Notes under the pieces: model-generated
The model's input: only the letters and a program-made list of their open reading frames with translations
Database searches by the model: none
Told to the model about the DNA's origin: nothing
From: Nephrocerus scutellatus
Lineage: Eukaryota > Arthropoda > Insecta > Diptera > Pipunculidae
NCBI GenBank assembly: GCA_947095585.1
Contig: OX352763.1
Location: forward strand, 49,618,481 to 49,682,480
Length of the DNA: 64,000 nucleotides
Reading direction: 5' to 3'
Shown here: positions 10,063-19,587 of the stretch, piece by piece
How positions within the stretch are numbered: the first letter of the stretch is position 1
How the letters are laid out: each line of letters starts with the position of its first letter
Translations under genes and position numbers: made by a program

Positions 10063-10745
10063 CGATAACGATCGCCATTGACTGTAACGGCCACTCCTTG
10101 CTCATTTTCGAAGAAAAATGGCCCAATTATGCCTCTGGACCAAAATCCGCACCAAACAGTGACTCGTTTTGGGTGTACCGGCTTTTCAATGTATGCGTGC
10201 GGGTTTTCTGTGCCCCAAATGCGACAATTTTGCTCGTTTACATACCCGCCAAGATCAAAATAAGCTTCATCCGAAAAGATGATTTTTTTGGCAAAATCGG
10301 CATCTTCTGTAAGTCGATCGCAGGCCCACTCAGCGAAGCGAAAACGCATTGGATGGTCGGTCGGCTTCAACTCCTGAACCAATTGGACTTTGTATGGCGT
10401 CATACCAAGGTCTTTATGCAAAATTCGTCTCAATGATGTTCTCGAAATGTTCAATTGTTGAGAACGACGGTGAATTGATGTTGATGGCGCTTCACGCACA
10501 CTTTCTGCCGCAGCATCAATATTCTAGGGTGTACGCACTGTTTTTGGCTTTTCACGCTTTGGTTTATCGATGAGGATGCCAGTTTCTTTCACTTTTTTCA
10601 CAAGATAACGAACATACGGAGCTGACGGTGCTTCTCTTCTTCCAAAATCCGTACGCAATTTTCGCACACATTCTGCAACATTACCATGATTTTCAAAGTA
10701 ATGTCGCAATATTTCCCAGCATTGTTCAAGCGTATACACAACCAT
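10063..10745 (-). pseudogene. Mariner transposase fragment (copy 2)
   Basis: The N-terminal two thirds of the DD41D transposase. It starts at the same ATG as copy 1 and keeps the helix-turn-helix and the first catalytic Asp (FSDEAYF), but ends before the second. A TAG replaces a codon after RTP (near 10526-10529), giving RTP-stop-NIDAA. It keeps the residues EDA after LT that copy 1 has lost, so it is closer to the ancestor there. Confidence 0.88.
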
Positions 10746-10859
10746 ATTCGTTCAGCGGAAGGATACAACTAATTATCTGTCAAATCAAACATGAGCTAAG
10801 TGTTACCATTCACGAAATAAGCACTAGTTGAAAAAAAAAACTTTAGATGGCGGACCCTT
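10063..10859 (-). mobile_element. Mariner copy 2, 3' half missing
   Basis: The right inverted repeat (TGGCGGACCCTT ending at 10859) and following TA are kept. The left part ends at about 10063, joined to errantivirus linker sequence within shared bases ACGAT. The missing portion holds the transposase C-terminus and left inverted repeat. The deletion that made this joint also removed RT, integrase, FHA ORF, env 5' half and the satellite from this unit. Confidence 0.9.
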
Positions 10860-10861
10860 TA

Positions 10862-11310
10862 TGATCTCACAATCGAAGAAATCATCCAATGCACTGCACA
10901 AACTGACTCCCTGTTATGTCCGATTACTCATTCTCTTTATGACTTTAATTCTAATCAAGATAATTGTGAAATACAATTATTACGAAGAGACGCGCATCCT
11001 TCGGCTTGCCAAGTGAAGCAATCACCTTTATCTGTAGTTTGGATACAGCTCTCTCAACCTGGCAAATGGTTATTGTCCGCTAAAAACGAGTATATCATGG
11101 ACGAGATTTGTGACCAGAAGCTAACAACGCATACATTTTTGGGAGCAGGAATCGTAGAATTCACAGGCAAATGCTATTTACGTAGTAAAGATCTGACAAT
11201 ATATGGTCAAAATTTAGATAGCACTCTTTTAAGGAATTCTTTCATTTCGATGATAAATTTAACTCTTTTGAAATCTAAAACTAGCACAACTTCTACAAAC
11301 GTAATCCTAA
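10862..11310 (+). pseudogene. Env 3' fragment (copy 2), membrane anchor deleted
   Basis: Same env segment as at 5059 but continuous in places where copy 1 is broken: TGC instead of TGA after FTGK. After KTSTTSTN it jumps into the 3' untranslated region. About 600 bp with the anchor and tail are lost (compare 5500-5944). It cannot encode a membrane-bound envelope. Confidence 0.7.
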
Positions 11311-11656
11311 AAATCAATTAAAATAAGGAATGTCAATCAATTTCTAGAAATACAGAATAGAATCATAAAATCAATTAAAATAAGGAAATTATTAATGTTT
11401 AAAATAAATTTTTAGAAATATAGAATAAAATCATTAAAATCAATTAAAATAAGATTTATTTTAAGAATAGAATCATAAAATCAAGAGAAAAATTAGACTA
11501 CTCTACTGTTTTTTATGAATATATACACAAGAAAGAAAAAAAGAAAAACAATATATATAATTTCTAAATAAATAATGTACGGTAAAATATGGCTTTTCAA
11601 CAATTATGTCTCGAAAATTCCAACCGTGGAATTTCCTTCTTCTAAGAGGCGTGGGA
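11311..11656 (+). other. 3' untranslated region with degenerate polypurine tract
   Basis: AT-rich spacer matching 5945-6299. The polypurine tract here reads AAGAGGCGTGGGA, with purine runs broken by a C and T compared with AAGGGGGGTGGGA upstream of LTR1 and LTR3. No gene seen. Confidence 0.6.
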
Positions 11657-12749
11657 TGTAGTGATCGCACTACATGTCGCCTCATCAAACCAACTCTCCT
11701 AAATATGATTTTCTTTCCCACAACGTCAAATGCGACATAATACCAAAAGTACGCCTCATCATCAAACCAACTCTCCTAAATATGATCTTCTTTCCCACGA
11801 CGTCAAATGCGACACAATACCGAAAGTACGCCAAGTACGTTGCAGCGCTCACTTTTCATGTCGAACATAAATATTTCATGTTCATGAGCTCGTCACCCGA
11901 TATCCGCTTCAGCTATAACATTCAATAGCGTTCAATGCTGTGTTTATACAACACTGCAGCTATAATAAAATGCGATCGCTCTGCATTCAATGCTTTGTAT
12001 ATACAACACTGCAGATATAACGAATAGCAATACGCTTTCCCAATTGTTCCATACCGAATGCAATACTATACGGCGGCGGATACACACGAAGTCCAAAGTC
12101 AAGTACAATTATGAATTGTAGGTATACAGAACAAGGGTGAATGGACATCATCAACGGCATTAGCTGGGTGTATATCCAGAGCCATTGACGAATTTTATGC
12201 TGATGCATTAGTATTGTGTAATAATTTACCGACTTAACTGTTTAACCCAATATTATTGGGCAATAATTTAATTGCTTACGCAGTTAATAGTGCATCGCAC
12301 TATATCTGGAGCATTAATTATTTGATTTATCGATATTGGTAAATATTGTTGATGAGTGCATTTCCGTGAACTGCGTTTGGTTTGGGACAAAGATCGTTTG
12401 GATTTGAGCATATAAAAGGGGAGTAAAATCTAGTTGAAAAGTCAGAGTTAATTCGAAGTTTAACCCAGGAAGTAATTCTAGTAGAGGTCGCAGCCAAGCT
12501 TAAGACAGCGGGCCTCCCTAGGATTGTAAAATTATTAAATTATTAAAAACTTACCAAATTATCTAGTAGAGGTCGCAGCCAAGCTCAAAACAGCGGGCCT
12601 CTCTGGTAATATATAACCAAAATAAAATAAAATACCTAATTGTTTGTAAAATACAAAATAAACGTTTTATTTAAAACTAATTCTCCGCCCAAGTAACTCT
12701 TCCCTTAGTCAAATAAGGAAGCACGGTTACTACCTCCGGCATTAAAACA
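11657..12749 (+). repeat. Errantivirus LTR 2 (1093 bp)
   Basis: Near-identical to LTR1, with the same TG start, 77-bp U3 repeat, TATA box at 12411 and end ATTAAAACA. Small differences include loss of GAACTA near 12174 and an added CGCACTATAT near 12296. It ends one unit and starts the next, and is directly followed by leader and gag. Confidence 0.9.
12411..12417 (+). promoter_or_regulatory. LTR2 TATA box
   Basis: TATAAAAGGGGAG at the position equivalent to LTR1. It would drive the gag-pol-FHA-env unit that follows. Confidence 0.65.
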
Positions 12750-12907
12750 TTGGTGGCAGCGGTGGGATCTACAAAAGATCTCCTACCAAAGAAAAATAAG
12801 CCAAAACAGAAGACCGTTCTTCTGATGCGTGCTGGGGCTATACACCAGTAGAGTAAGAAAAGTGAAATAAGTGAAGTGAATTAGAAAGTCCCGAAAACAG
12901 TAAGACC
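12750..12907 (+). other. Primer-binding site and leader (copy 2)
   Basis: TTGGTGGCAGCGGTGGGATC directly follows the LTR, as in copy 1. Non-coding. Confidence 0.65.
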
Positions 12908-13189
12908 TTGCCAGCTTTAGAGCGTAGGCATTTGGCTAACATTCGGGCAGTGAAAAAAGCTGTAACTGCAACTTTAGGGCGCCAAAACAACAGTAAGCAG
13001 CAGATTAACAACAGCAAGCAGCAGATTAACTCCCAGCTACAACAACAGCAGCAGCAAGCAGAAAAAATTCAGCAGCAACAGCAACAACACTCGCGACAAA
13101 ATCAACAGAAGCAGAACCATCGAAACGTACAACAGCAGCAAGTAAAACCAACAAAAATTAAGGTAGAACAATCCTTCTCGTTTTTTTAA
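12908..13189 (+). CDS. Gln-rich leader ORF without ATG (copy 2)
   Basis: Same 93-residue Gln/Asn-rich frame as at 7552 and apparently identical to it. This shows recent duplication rather than selection. The AT-rich gap before gag (13190-13578) has about 110 bp more than in copy 1, made of T-rich repeats of a CCGATATTTTTTCGCGAAT-like motif. Confidence 0.35.
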   Translation: MPALERRHLANIRAVKKAVTATLGRQNNSKQQINNSKQQINSQLQQQQQQAEKIQQQQQQHSRQNQQKQNHRNVQQQQVKPTKIKVEQSFSFF

Positions 13190-13578
13190 AAATATAATAA
13201 TATATATACATATATAATAATTTTTTTTTAAAATTATTTCCGTTGAATCTTGGGTTTTTCCTTTTACTGCAAACCTTTTTCTCTCTCTTAAATTATTCCG
13301 ATATTTCTTTTTTTTCGCGAATTTTTTTTACTCCGATATTTTTTCACGAATTTTGTTTTATTCTGATTGTATTGCCCCGATATTTTTCGCGAATATTGTT
13401 TTTGTGCTGTGAATATTGTTTTTTGTGTTTGGGCTAGTCAATTTATTTTTTCAAAATAAGTAGACCAGTCACTAGGCAAATTAGTAGACAAGCAAAAGCT
13501 ATTGCTGATACTAATTTGTCTTCAAATTTGATTTTTTCGTCCGATTTGGAAGTTATTCCTGAAGAGGAGTCGTCCGAC

Positions 13579-14375
13579 ATGGACATTAAAATTAGTATTT
13601 CTGATGTTTATAACATCATACCCCTTTTCGATGGGAAGCCAGCCGATTTGGCTAAATTCACGTCATGCGGTGATATTCTCTTCACCTCTGTAAAAGAGAG
13701 TGATGAACCCACATTTTTGGCCATCGTTAAGACAAGGCTACAGGGTCCCGCATTCGAGTTGACTCAGTTAAACTCACTTACGACTTGGGCAGCTCTCAAG
13801 GAGAAGCTCGAGTCAGAATACAAGGAGGTAAAAACGCATTCCTCTGCACACAATGAACTGTTGACCACAAAGCAGAGATACAAAGAATCGGTCAAGGAAT
13901 TTGGCGAAAGGGTTTGCACGGCCCTTAATAATCTAAACTCCGACACCTTCAACACACCCGCGACGAGACAGTTCGGGAATTCTTGGTGCAAGAAAACCGC
14001 CGTCTAGCGATCCAGGTGTTCGAAGACGGTCCGAAAAATGACAAAATCAGGCTTATAGCCAAGGATTTCGGGGGAGCTGACCTAAAAAGGGTTATAGCTC
14101 ATGCTGAGGGACATGCTGCACGCATAGATCACGCCTCACAAACTTTCCAAAATAAATTTGCTTCTCACAGAAATCCGTAACCCACAATATATTGTCAGAC
14201 TTGCGGTAAGCCCGGTCACACGAGGGAAACATGTTACCGGAATAATCACTTTCAAAACTTTCAGGGTAGGCCTCCCATAAAAAAAGAAGTGCAATTTCTT
14301 ACTTGCAATTACTGCAAGAAGAGGAACCACACCGAGTCAAACTGTAGGTTACGGTTATCCAACCACAGGCCGCCA
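13579..14375 (+). pseudogene. Errantivirus gag (copy 2), frameshifted
   Basis: Capsid precursor beginning at the ATG MDIKISISDVYN. A one-base loss near 13954 (NTPAT versus NTTRDE in copy 1) shifts the frame, and VQENRRLAIQVF resumes in another frame from 13983. A TAA follows near 14178. Two CCHC knuckles, CQTCGKPGHTRETC and CNYCKKRNHTESNC, lie at about 14195-14345. Zinc knuckles are joined directly to protease C-terminus as in copy 1, so that deletion preceded the duplication. Confidence 0.85.
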
Positions 14376-15100
14376 CAAAATTAATTAATTTCCCTTATGA
14401 CGGAATTATTGGGAATGATTTTTTATCTAAATTTAAATGCGTAGTGGATTTCAAGAACGAAACACTAGAAATTCCATTCAAACAAAGCCAAACGGAGGAA
14501 AACAAACCATTCCGTTCGGCATACGAAAAAAATTTTAAAAACTTTGAGTCGCCATGCGAACTTCGATTCACCGATAATGATGATTCCAATTTTAACTGTA
14601 AACAATTTGATAAAAACTTAGTCGAGCGTATAACCAAGCAAAAAGACTTATAGACAATAGATCCTAAGCAAAATCAAAAAGACTTAGAGACAATAGATCC
14701 TAAGCAAAAGCAAAAAGACTTAGAGACAATAGATCCTAAGCAGAATCAAAAAGACTTAGAGACAATAGATTCTACACAAAAGCAAAAAGACTTAGAGACA
14801 ATAGATCCTAAGCAAAATCAAAAAGACTTAGAGACAATAGATCCTAAGCAAAAAGACTTAGAAAAAACTAAGCAATTTTTAAAATCAACAACAACCTTGG
14901 TAGACAGTAAATCTAAGAAATATGAACAAATCGAATCACAGAATGATGAAAAATTAATAAAAGGAGAGACTAATACAAAGAAAGATAAGATAGAAGTACA
15001 AAAAGGTTTAATCCAACAAAGTAAGGTAATTTCTAAAAGTAAGCCTTCTAATATAGCGGATCCGAAAAACGATCCGGTATACAAACGGCTAGAATAGCTG
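14376..15100 (+). pseudogene. Protease remnant and repeat linker (copy 2)
   Basis: DGIIGNDFL remnant without the catalytic triad, then the 36-bp linker repeat (about six units, 14640-14855) and a Lys-rich tail ending NDPVYKRLE, a TAG stop at 15095-15097. This copy keeps the uninterrupted site CTAATATAGCGGATCC (about 15050) where the MITE sits in copy 1 and where a 295-bp insertion sits in later copies. Confidence 0.72.
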
Positions 15101-15930
15101 GAAAAACTAGTGGACATAAACCACTGTAATAAAGAAGAAAGATCTTCTATAATCCAGATATGTCGCGAGTTTAATGATTTGTTTTACTAACCTGGAGACA
15201 AGCTCACTTGTACTAATGCAGCCACACATCAGATAATCACTGAAGTAGGTAAACCTCCTATATATGTTAGACCATATAGACTGCCAGAAACAAGTAGAGC
15301 TGAAATTAACAAACAGGTAGGCGAAATGCTCGAAAATGATATTATCCGACCAAGTTACAGTCCTTGGAATTCACCTCTATTACTTGTTCCTAAAAAACCT
15401 GATGCTCAAGGTAACAAAAAATGGTGAGTAGTTGTATACTACAGGCGTCTAAACGATGCAACTGTTGGGGATGCATTTCCGCTTCCCAATATAACAGACA
15501 TTTTGGACCAACTAGGTAAATCTAAATATTTCAGCACGTTAGATCTTGCAAACGGCTTTCATCAAATTTTAGTTCAAGAAGAAGATCGTGAAAAGACAGC
15601 GTTCAGCACTCCCATTGGTCATTGGGAGTATAACCGAATGCCTATGGGTATGAAAAACGCTCCCGCCACTTTCCAAAGAACGATGAATAATGTTTTAATG
15701 GGTCTAATTGGAATAGAATGTTTTATTTTTGTTGATGACATTGTAGTTTATGGACCTACTTTGGACGAACATAACCGAAAATTGCGAAATGTTCTAACAA
15801 GGCTACGGTTCAACAAACTAAAACTGCAGCCAGACAAATGCCATTTTATTAAGCGAGATCTTATGTACCTGGGACATATTATCAATGATGAAGGAATCAA
15901 GCCAAACCCAGGCGGTAAAAACATATCCTA
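15101..15930 (+). pseudogene. Errantivirus reverse transcriptase (copy 2)
   Basis: Ty3/gypsy RT. Fingers and palm include KPPIYVRPYRLPE, PSYSPWNSPLLLVPKK, YRRLNDATVGDAFPLPNI, FSTLDLANGFHQI (first catalytic Asp), MPMGMKNAPATFQ and FIFVDDIVVYG (catalytic Asp pair). In-frame stops are TAA at about 15188 (after NDLFY) and TGA at about 15425 (KW-stop). The frame is lost after GIKPNPGG at about 15915, where it overlaps the RNase H-integrase frame. The longest open part is 15503-15931. Confidence 0.92.
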
Positions 15931-17570
15931 GGCCAAAGAAAGCCAAAGATATTAAGGAATTTTTGGGATTTGTAGGATATTACAGGAGATTTATTCCTCA
16001 GTTTGCCCTGATAGCTAAACCGCTAAATAACTTGTTGAAAAAGAACATAGATTTCAAATGGGACGCTTTATGTGAAGAAGCGTTTGTTATTTTAAAAGAA
16101 AAATTAATCACCTCACCGATATTGATTTACCCAGATTTCAAAGAAAAATTTCTTATCACTACCGATGCAAGTGATTTTGCAATAGGAGCCGTGTTATCCC
16201 AAGGCAAAATAGGCCAAGACAAGCCTATATATTACGTCAGCCGTACTTTAAATGTTGCTGAGACAAAATATACCACTACCGAAAAGGAATTATTAGCAAT
16301 AATATTTGCAGTCAAGCAGTTCCGTCCTTACGTTTATGGTAGAAAATTTACAATTCTCACGGATCACAGGCCGCTTCAATGGCTGTTAAACCTTAAAGAT
16401 CCTACATTAAGATTGGCGCGATGGCGTGTTTCATTAGAGGAATATGAATATGAAATCATATACAAGCCAGACAAATGTAATGCCAATGCCGATGCAATCA
16501 GTCGCATCCCTGGAGACACACAAGTTGAAACAAACAATGGTAAAGTTTTAGTCACTACTAGGAGCAAAGCTAAACAGCAAAACCTAGATGAAATAGTAGT
16601 AGTAGGAAGCGAAATTGAGCCTCTACCAACTGAATGTACTGTAATCAAAACTTGTAAGCCCATAACGCTAGCCGAAAACCATTCTCCAATACAGATCTTT
16701 TTTCTACCTCATGGAACACGACAAGAGGAAACTTTATTTAGGAATATTTCGGGATATACTCGCCCCGCTCCTAACGAGTTAAAAATATTTCCTAGCGCAA
16801 CAGGATCATCAACATACATTATCATCTCTTTGTCAGTACATCTTACAGAAAAGGCAACTGTAGAAAATCACATTTTACAGATCCGAAATTTTTGTCAAAA
16901 AGAACCTCAAGAACCATTTTTTGATTTTTTAAAAGCCACTATAACACAGGCATTTTCACACACAAAACTGGATATTTATCTGTATTCGGACAACCGAATC
17001 ACTCTCACCGATCCACAAGAGATCGAAATTTTTTTGCATGACTTTCATAATTCACCTTTCAGAGGTCACCAAGGAACCTCTAGAACAGTTAAACGTCTCC
17101 GAACAAGATATTATTGGCCTACTTTGGTCAAAGACACAAAGGAATTCATTCGAAAAAGCGAATCCTGCCAAAGAAACAAGCTAAGGCAAAATCCACGAAT
17201 TCCGATGAAAGTTACGACAACTAGCACAAGTCCATTTGAGCGTGTAGCTTTGGACATTGTCGGGCCACTTCCAACTAGCTATGAGGATAATAAATACATA
17301 TTTACATTTCAGGACGATTTGACAAAGTTCACTGAAGCTATGCCTCTTCCAAACGCTGAAGCTTCAACTGTGGCGCGTTGTTTCATAGAAAAAATAATAT
17401 GTCGTTTTGGACCACACGATGCGGTATTAACTGACCAAGGTACTAATTTCTTGAGTAACCTTTTTAAGGATGTTTGTAAGCTTTTGAAAATCAAAAAGAT
17501 ACTGACAACTCCATACCATCCGCAAACGAACGGAGCTTTAGACCGTTGTCACCGAACGCTAGCTGAATAG
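15885..17570 (+). pseudogene. Errantivirus RT thumb, RNase H and integrase (copy 2)
   Basis: One open frame of 561 codons. Residues 18-52 are RT connection (FLGFVGYYRRFIPQF). RNase H follows with D94 (TDASDFA), E135 (EKELLAI) and D160 (LTDHRPL). Integrase zinc domain: H388 and H395, then C428, but the other Cys is Ser425 (Cys in the copy at 57565). The core has D457 (ALDIVG) and D517 (TDQGTNF). The third acidic residue is D553 in TNGALDRCH, where D,D35E integrases have Glu. Spacing of 35 is right, so this is Glu to Asp. A TAG ends the frame after RTLAE. Integration activity is unlikely. Confidence 0.93.
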
Positions 17571-18038
17571 CTTATCTTAGGCACTATGTCAACAAAGACC
17601 AACTTTCATGGGACACTTGGTTACCATACGCAATGTTCGTATATAACACGACACCTCATAGCAGTACAAAATTTAGTCCTTTCCTTTTTTTAACTCATTT
17701 ATGGATTTCCTGCACGGATACCCAATTCCATAAACAGAAATCCTCAAGTTTCTTACAATTATGATAACTATGCTACCGAGCTAAAAGCCCGTTTACAACA
17801 TGGTTATCAGATAAAACAGAAGTCAAAAACCTACTATGACAGGGGATCGAAAGATAAAAAATTTAATGTAGGTGATAAAGTCTTTACAAAAAACCACACA
17901 AGAAAAAATAAGCTCTCTGCATTCTGGGAAGGTCCGCACGAGGAAACCAACATAATATCAGATGAGAACACAGAAGTTAAAGTGGGAAACCAGTTAAAAT
18001 TACTCCATATAAACAACTTAAAGATTTTGTCAGAATAG
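17571..18038 (+). pseudogene. Integrase C-terminus (copy 2)
   Basis: Continuation of integrase in broken frames: YVNKDQLSWDTWLPYAMFVYNTTPHSSTKF, then a shift, then YDNYATELKARLQ and a GPF-like module, LSAFWEGPHE, ending with TAG at 18036-18038. This is the C-terminal module of Ty3/gypsy integrases, so pol ends here and the next ORF is separate. The sequence CTGCACGGATACCCAATTCC (about 17710) is the point where the copy at 57565 rejoins after deletion. Confidence 0.75.
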
Positions 18039-18117
18039 TTCAAATTTTTTTTTTATCCCTTCTCATAAGATCCTAGAATAAAAACAATAGGTTTTTTCTT
18101 TTTACTTTCATGTCAGA

Positions 18118-18567
18118 ATGGAGTCAATAAACTATCTGCCCAACTCGTACTGGCTACTGTACAATATAGTGTCGAACCGCGAAATTCCTTTACGGAAGGG
18201 TTTCTCAAAGATCGGTAACGGCTATCCGAATCGAATATCCGTTCCCACTGAACTCGTTTCGATTACACACGCTATAATCGAAATAGATGCCTGTGAGGAA
18301 AATATTACGGTTAAGGATTGTGAGAGCTCCAGTGGTACTTACGTCAACGGAGTGCAACTTAGGCCTGGGGAAACCGCCACATTGAAAACCGGAGACATCC
18401 TTAGTCTGGGAATTCAAGTAGAGGACTTCAGCCTGAGTTTAAGCCCCGCATACGTCGTAAGACGACGACGAGCTTATCCTGGAATAGGAGTCCTACAGGA
18501 ATGGTTTTGGCATCTACCAAACACTCACGTAATACTTTTCTATGGATTCCAGCCTACGACAGTTTGA
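18118..18567 (+). CDS. FHA-domain protein between pol and env
   Basis: 149 residues from the ATG at 18118 (context AGAATGG), 79 bp after the integrase stop and 161 bp before env. Residues about 12-100 match the forkhead-associated fold, a phosphothreonine-binding beta sandwich. The pattern is KIGNG (31-35), VSITHA (47-52, with S48 and H51 of the SxxH motif), ITVKDCESSSGTYVNG (63-78) and LKTGDILSLG (89-98). The canonical Arg after KIG is Asn34, and the usual Asn of SSNGT is Ser72, so phosphopeptide binding may be altered. The C-terminal 45 residues, with RRRR at 115-118, are not recognised. FHA domains are host signalling and DNA-damage modules. I know of none in errantiviruses, so capture from a host gene is inferred. 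Two further damaged copies exist (35217, 58296). Confidence 0.82.
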   Translation: MESINYLPNSYWLLYNIVSNREIPLRKGFSKIGNGYPNRISVPTELVSITHAIIEIDACEENITVKDCESSSGTYVNGVQLRPGETATLKTGDILSLGIQVEDFSLSLSPAYVVRRRRAYPGIGVLQEWFWHLPNTHVILFYGFQPTTV

Positions 18568-18728
18568 CACGAGCCATAGCACAAATTTTAGAAAAAAAAT
18601 AATAATAATATATACATATATATATATATATATGTAAATGTATCTGAATAAGTTTTTTGAATAAAATTTAATCTTCAAACCACTGTTTCTTTCACTTCTC
18701 CTCTGCCATCTTACTCTTTGAAAAAAAA
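18568..18728 (+). other. Spacer between FHA ORF and env
   Basis: Non-coding. An AT microsatellite (ATATAT runs at about 18600-18632) is followed by a pyrimidine-rich stretch, TTTCTTTCACTTCTCCTCTG (about 18684-18703), shortly before the env ATG. It could act as the splice acceptor for the subgenomic env RNA that errantiviruses make, but no clear AG site is proven. Confidence 0.35.
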
Positions 18729-19587
18729 ATGGAAAGCGTAACAATTTGGTGTTTTATGTTCACCATTGCGCTGGGACACCAATACATTTCTGAAATATCC
18801 AAATTGTGCAACTGACTAAATAACGACACGCAAATATCACATTTGTGCAAAGGTACGGTGGTAGAGCTTAATCACGTAATCGAGGACATTCTACAAAAAT
18901 GCAGCCTCCTAAGCTTGGAAGTAAACTCGAAACCAAGGGCAAAGAGAGCACTATTAAATGCAGTAGGAATGATCAGCAAATCACTTTTCGGTACTTTGTC
19001 AGAAGATGATGTCAATTATTACGACAGGCAGATTAATAAGTTACAACACAACGAAGAGCATCTAAGGAATCTAATTAAAAATCAGACATATATCATGGGG
19101 ACGACCATCAACATCTTCAATAGAACGCAGCCAGTTAGAGACAGCCAAATTAAAACGCTGAACACAAAATTCTCCTCAATACTAAAAATTCTAGACGATT
19201 GCACTAATAGTGTCCAAAATGAGCGGCTAGTAAACGAATTAGAATCACTAATATCTTATTCAACTTTAGCCATATTGCATCAACAAAGCTTGCTAAATGA
19301 AGTCATCGTCTCTGTAACTGAGGTACGACACGGAAAACTTCACCCGGCCATCATAACTCCAGAGCAGTTGGAGACCGTCCTTTCATCTATGCTCAGAGAA
19401 ATTCCTAGCAATACCAAACTTCCAATCCCAATACTACACAAAGATATAATACCTCTTTATAAAATCAGTACAGTAACGTCTTAATCCAATCTAAAAGAAT
19501 AATATACGAAAATAAATTACCAATACCTTTCAAAGAAATCTACCAGCTTTATAAATTTTTACCCTTCCCCACTAAAATTCAAAATGA
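18729..19587 (+). pseudogene. Errantivirus env, N-terminal half
   Basis: Envelope fusion protein of the baculovirus F-like class, which would be surface-exposed. The ATG at 18729 gives MESVTIWCFMFTIALGHQY, a signal peptide. A TGA at 18813 interrupts it and the same frame resumes. A furin-type site RAKR is encoded at 18936-18947, followed by ALLNAVGMISKSLFG, resembling the fusion peptide region. A long helical heptad-like stretch follows to about 19300. The frame stops at 19482-19484 and continues one frame over to KIQND, where satellite DNA begins at 19588. The C-terminal half is found after the satellite and mariner (27025-29182). Confidence 0.85.
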
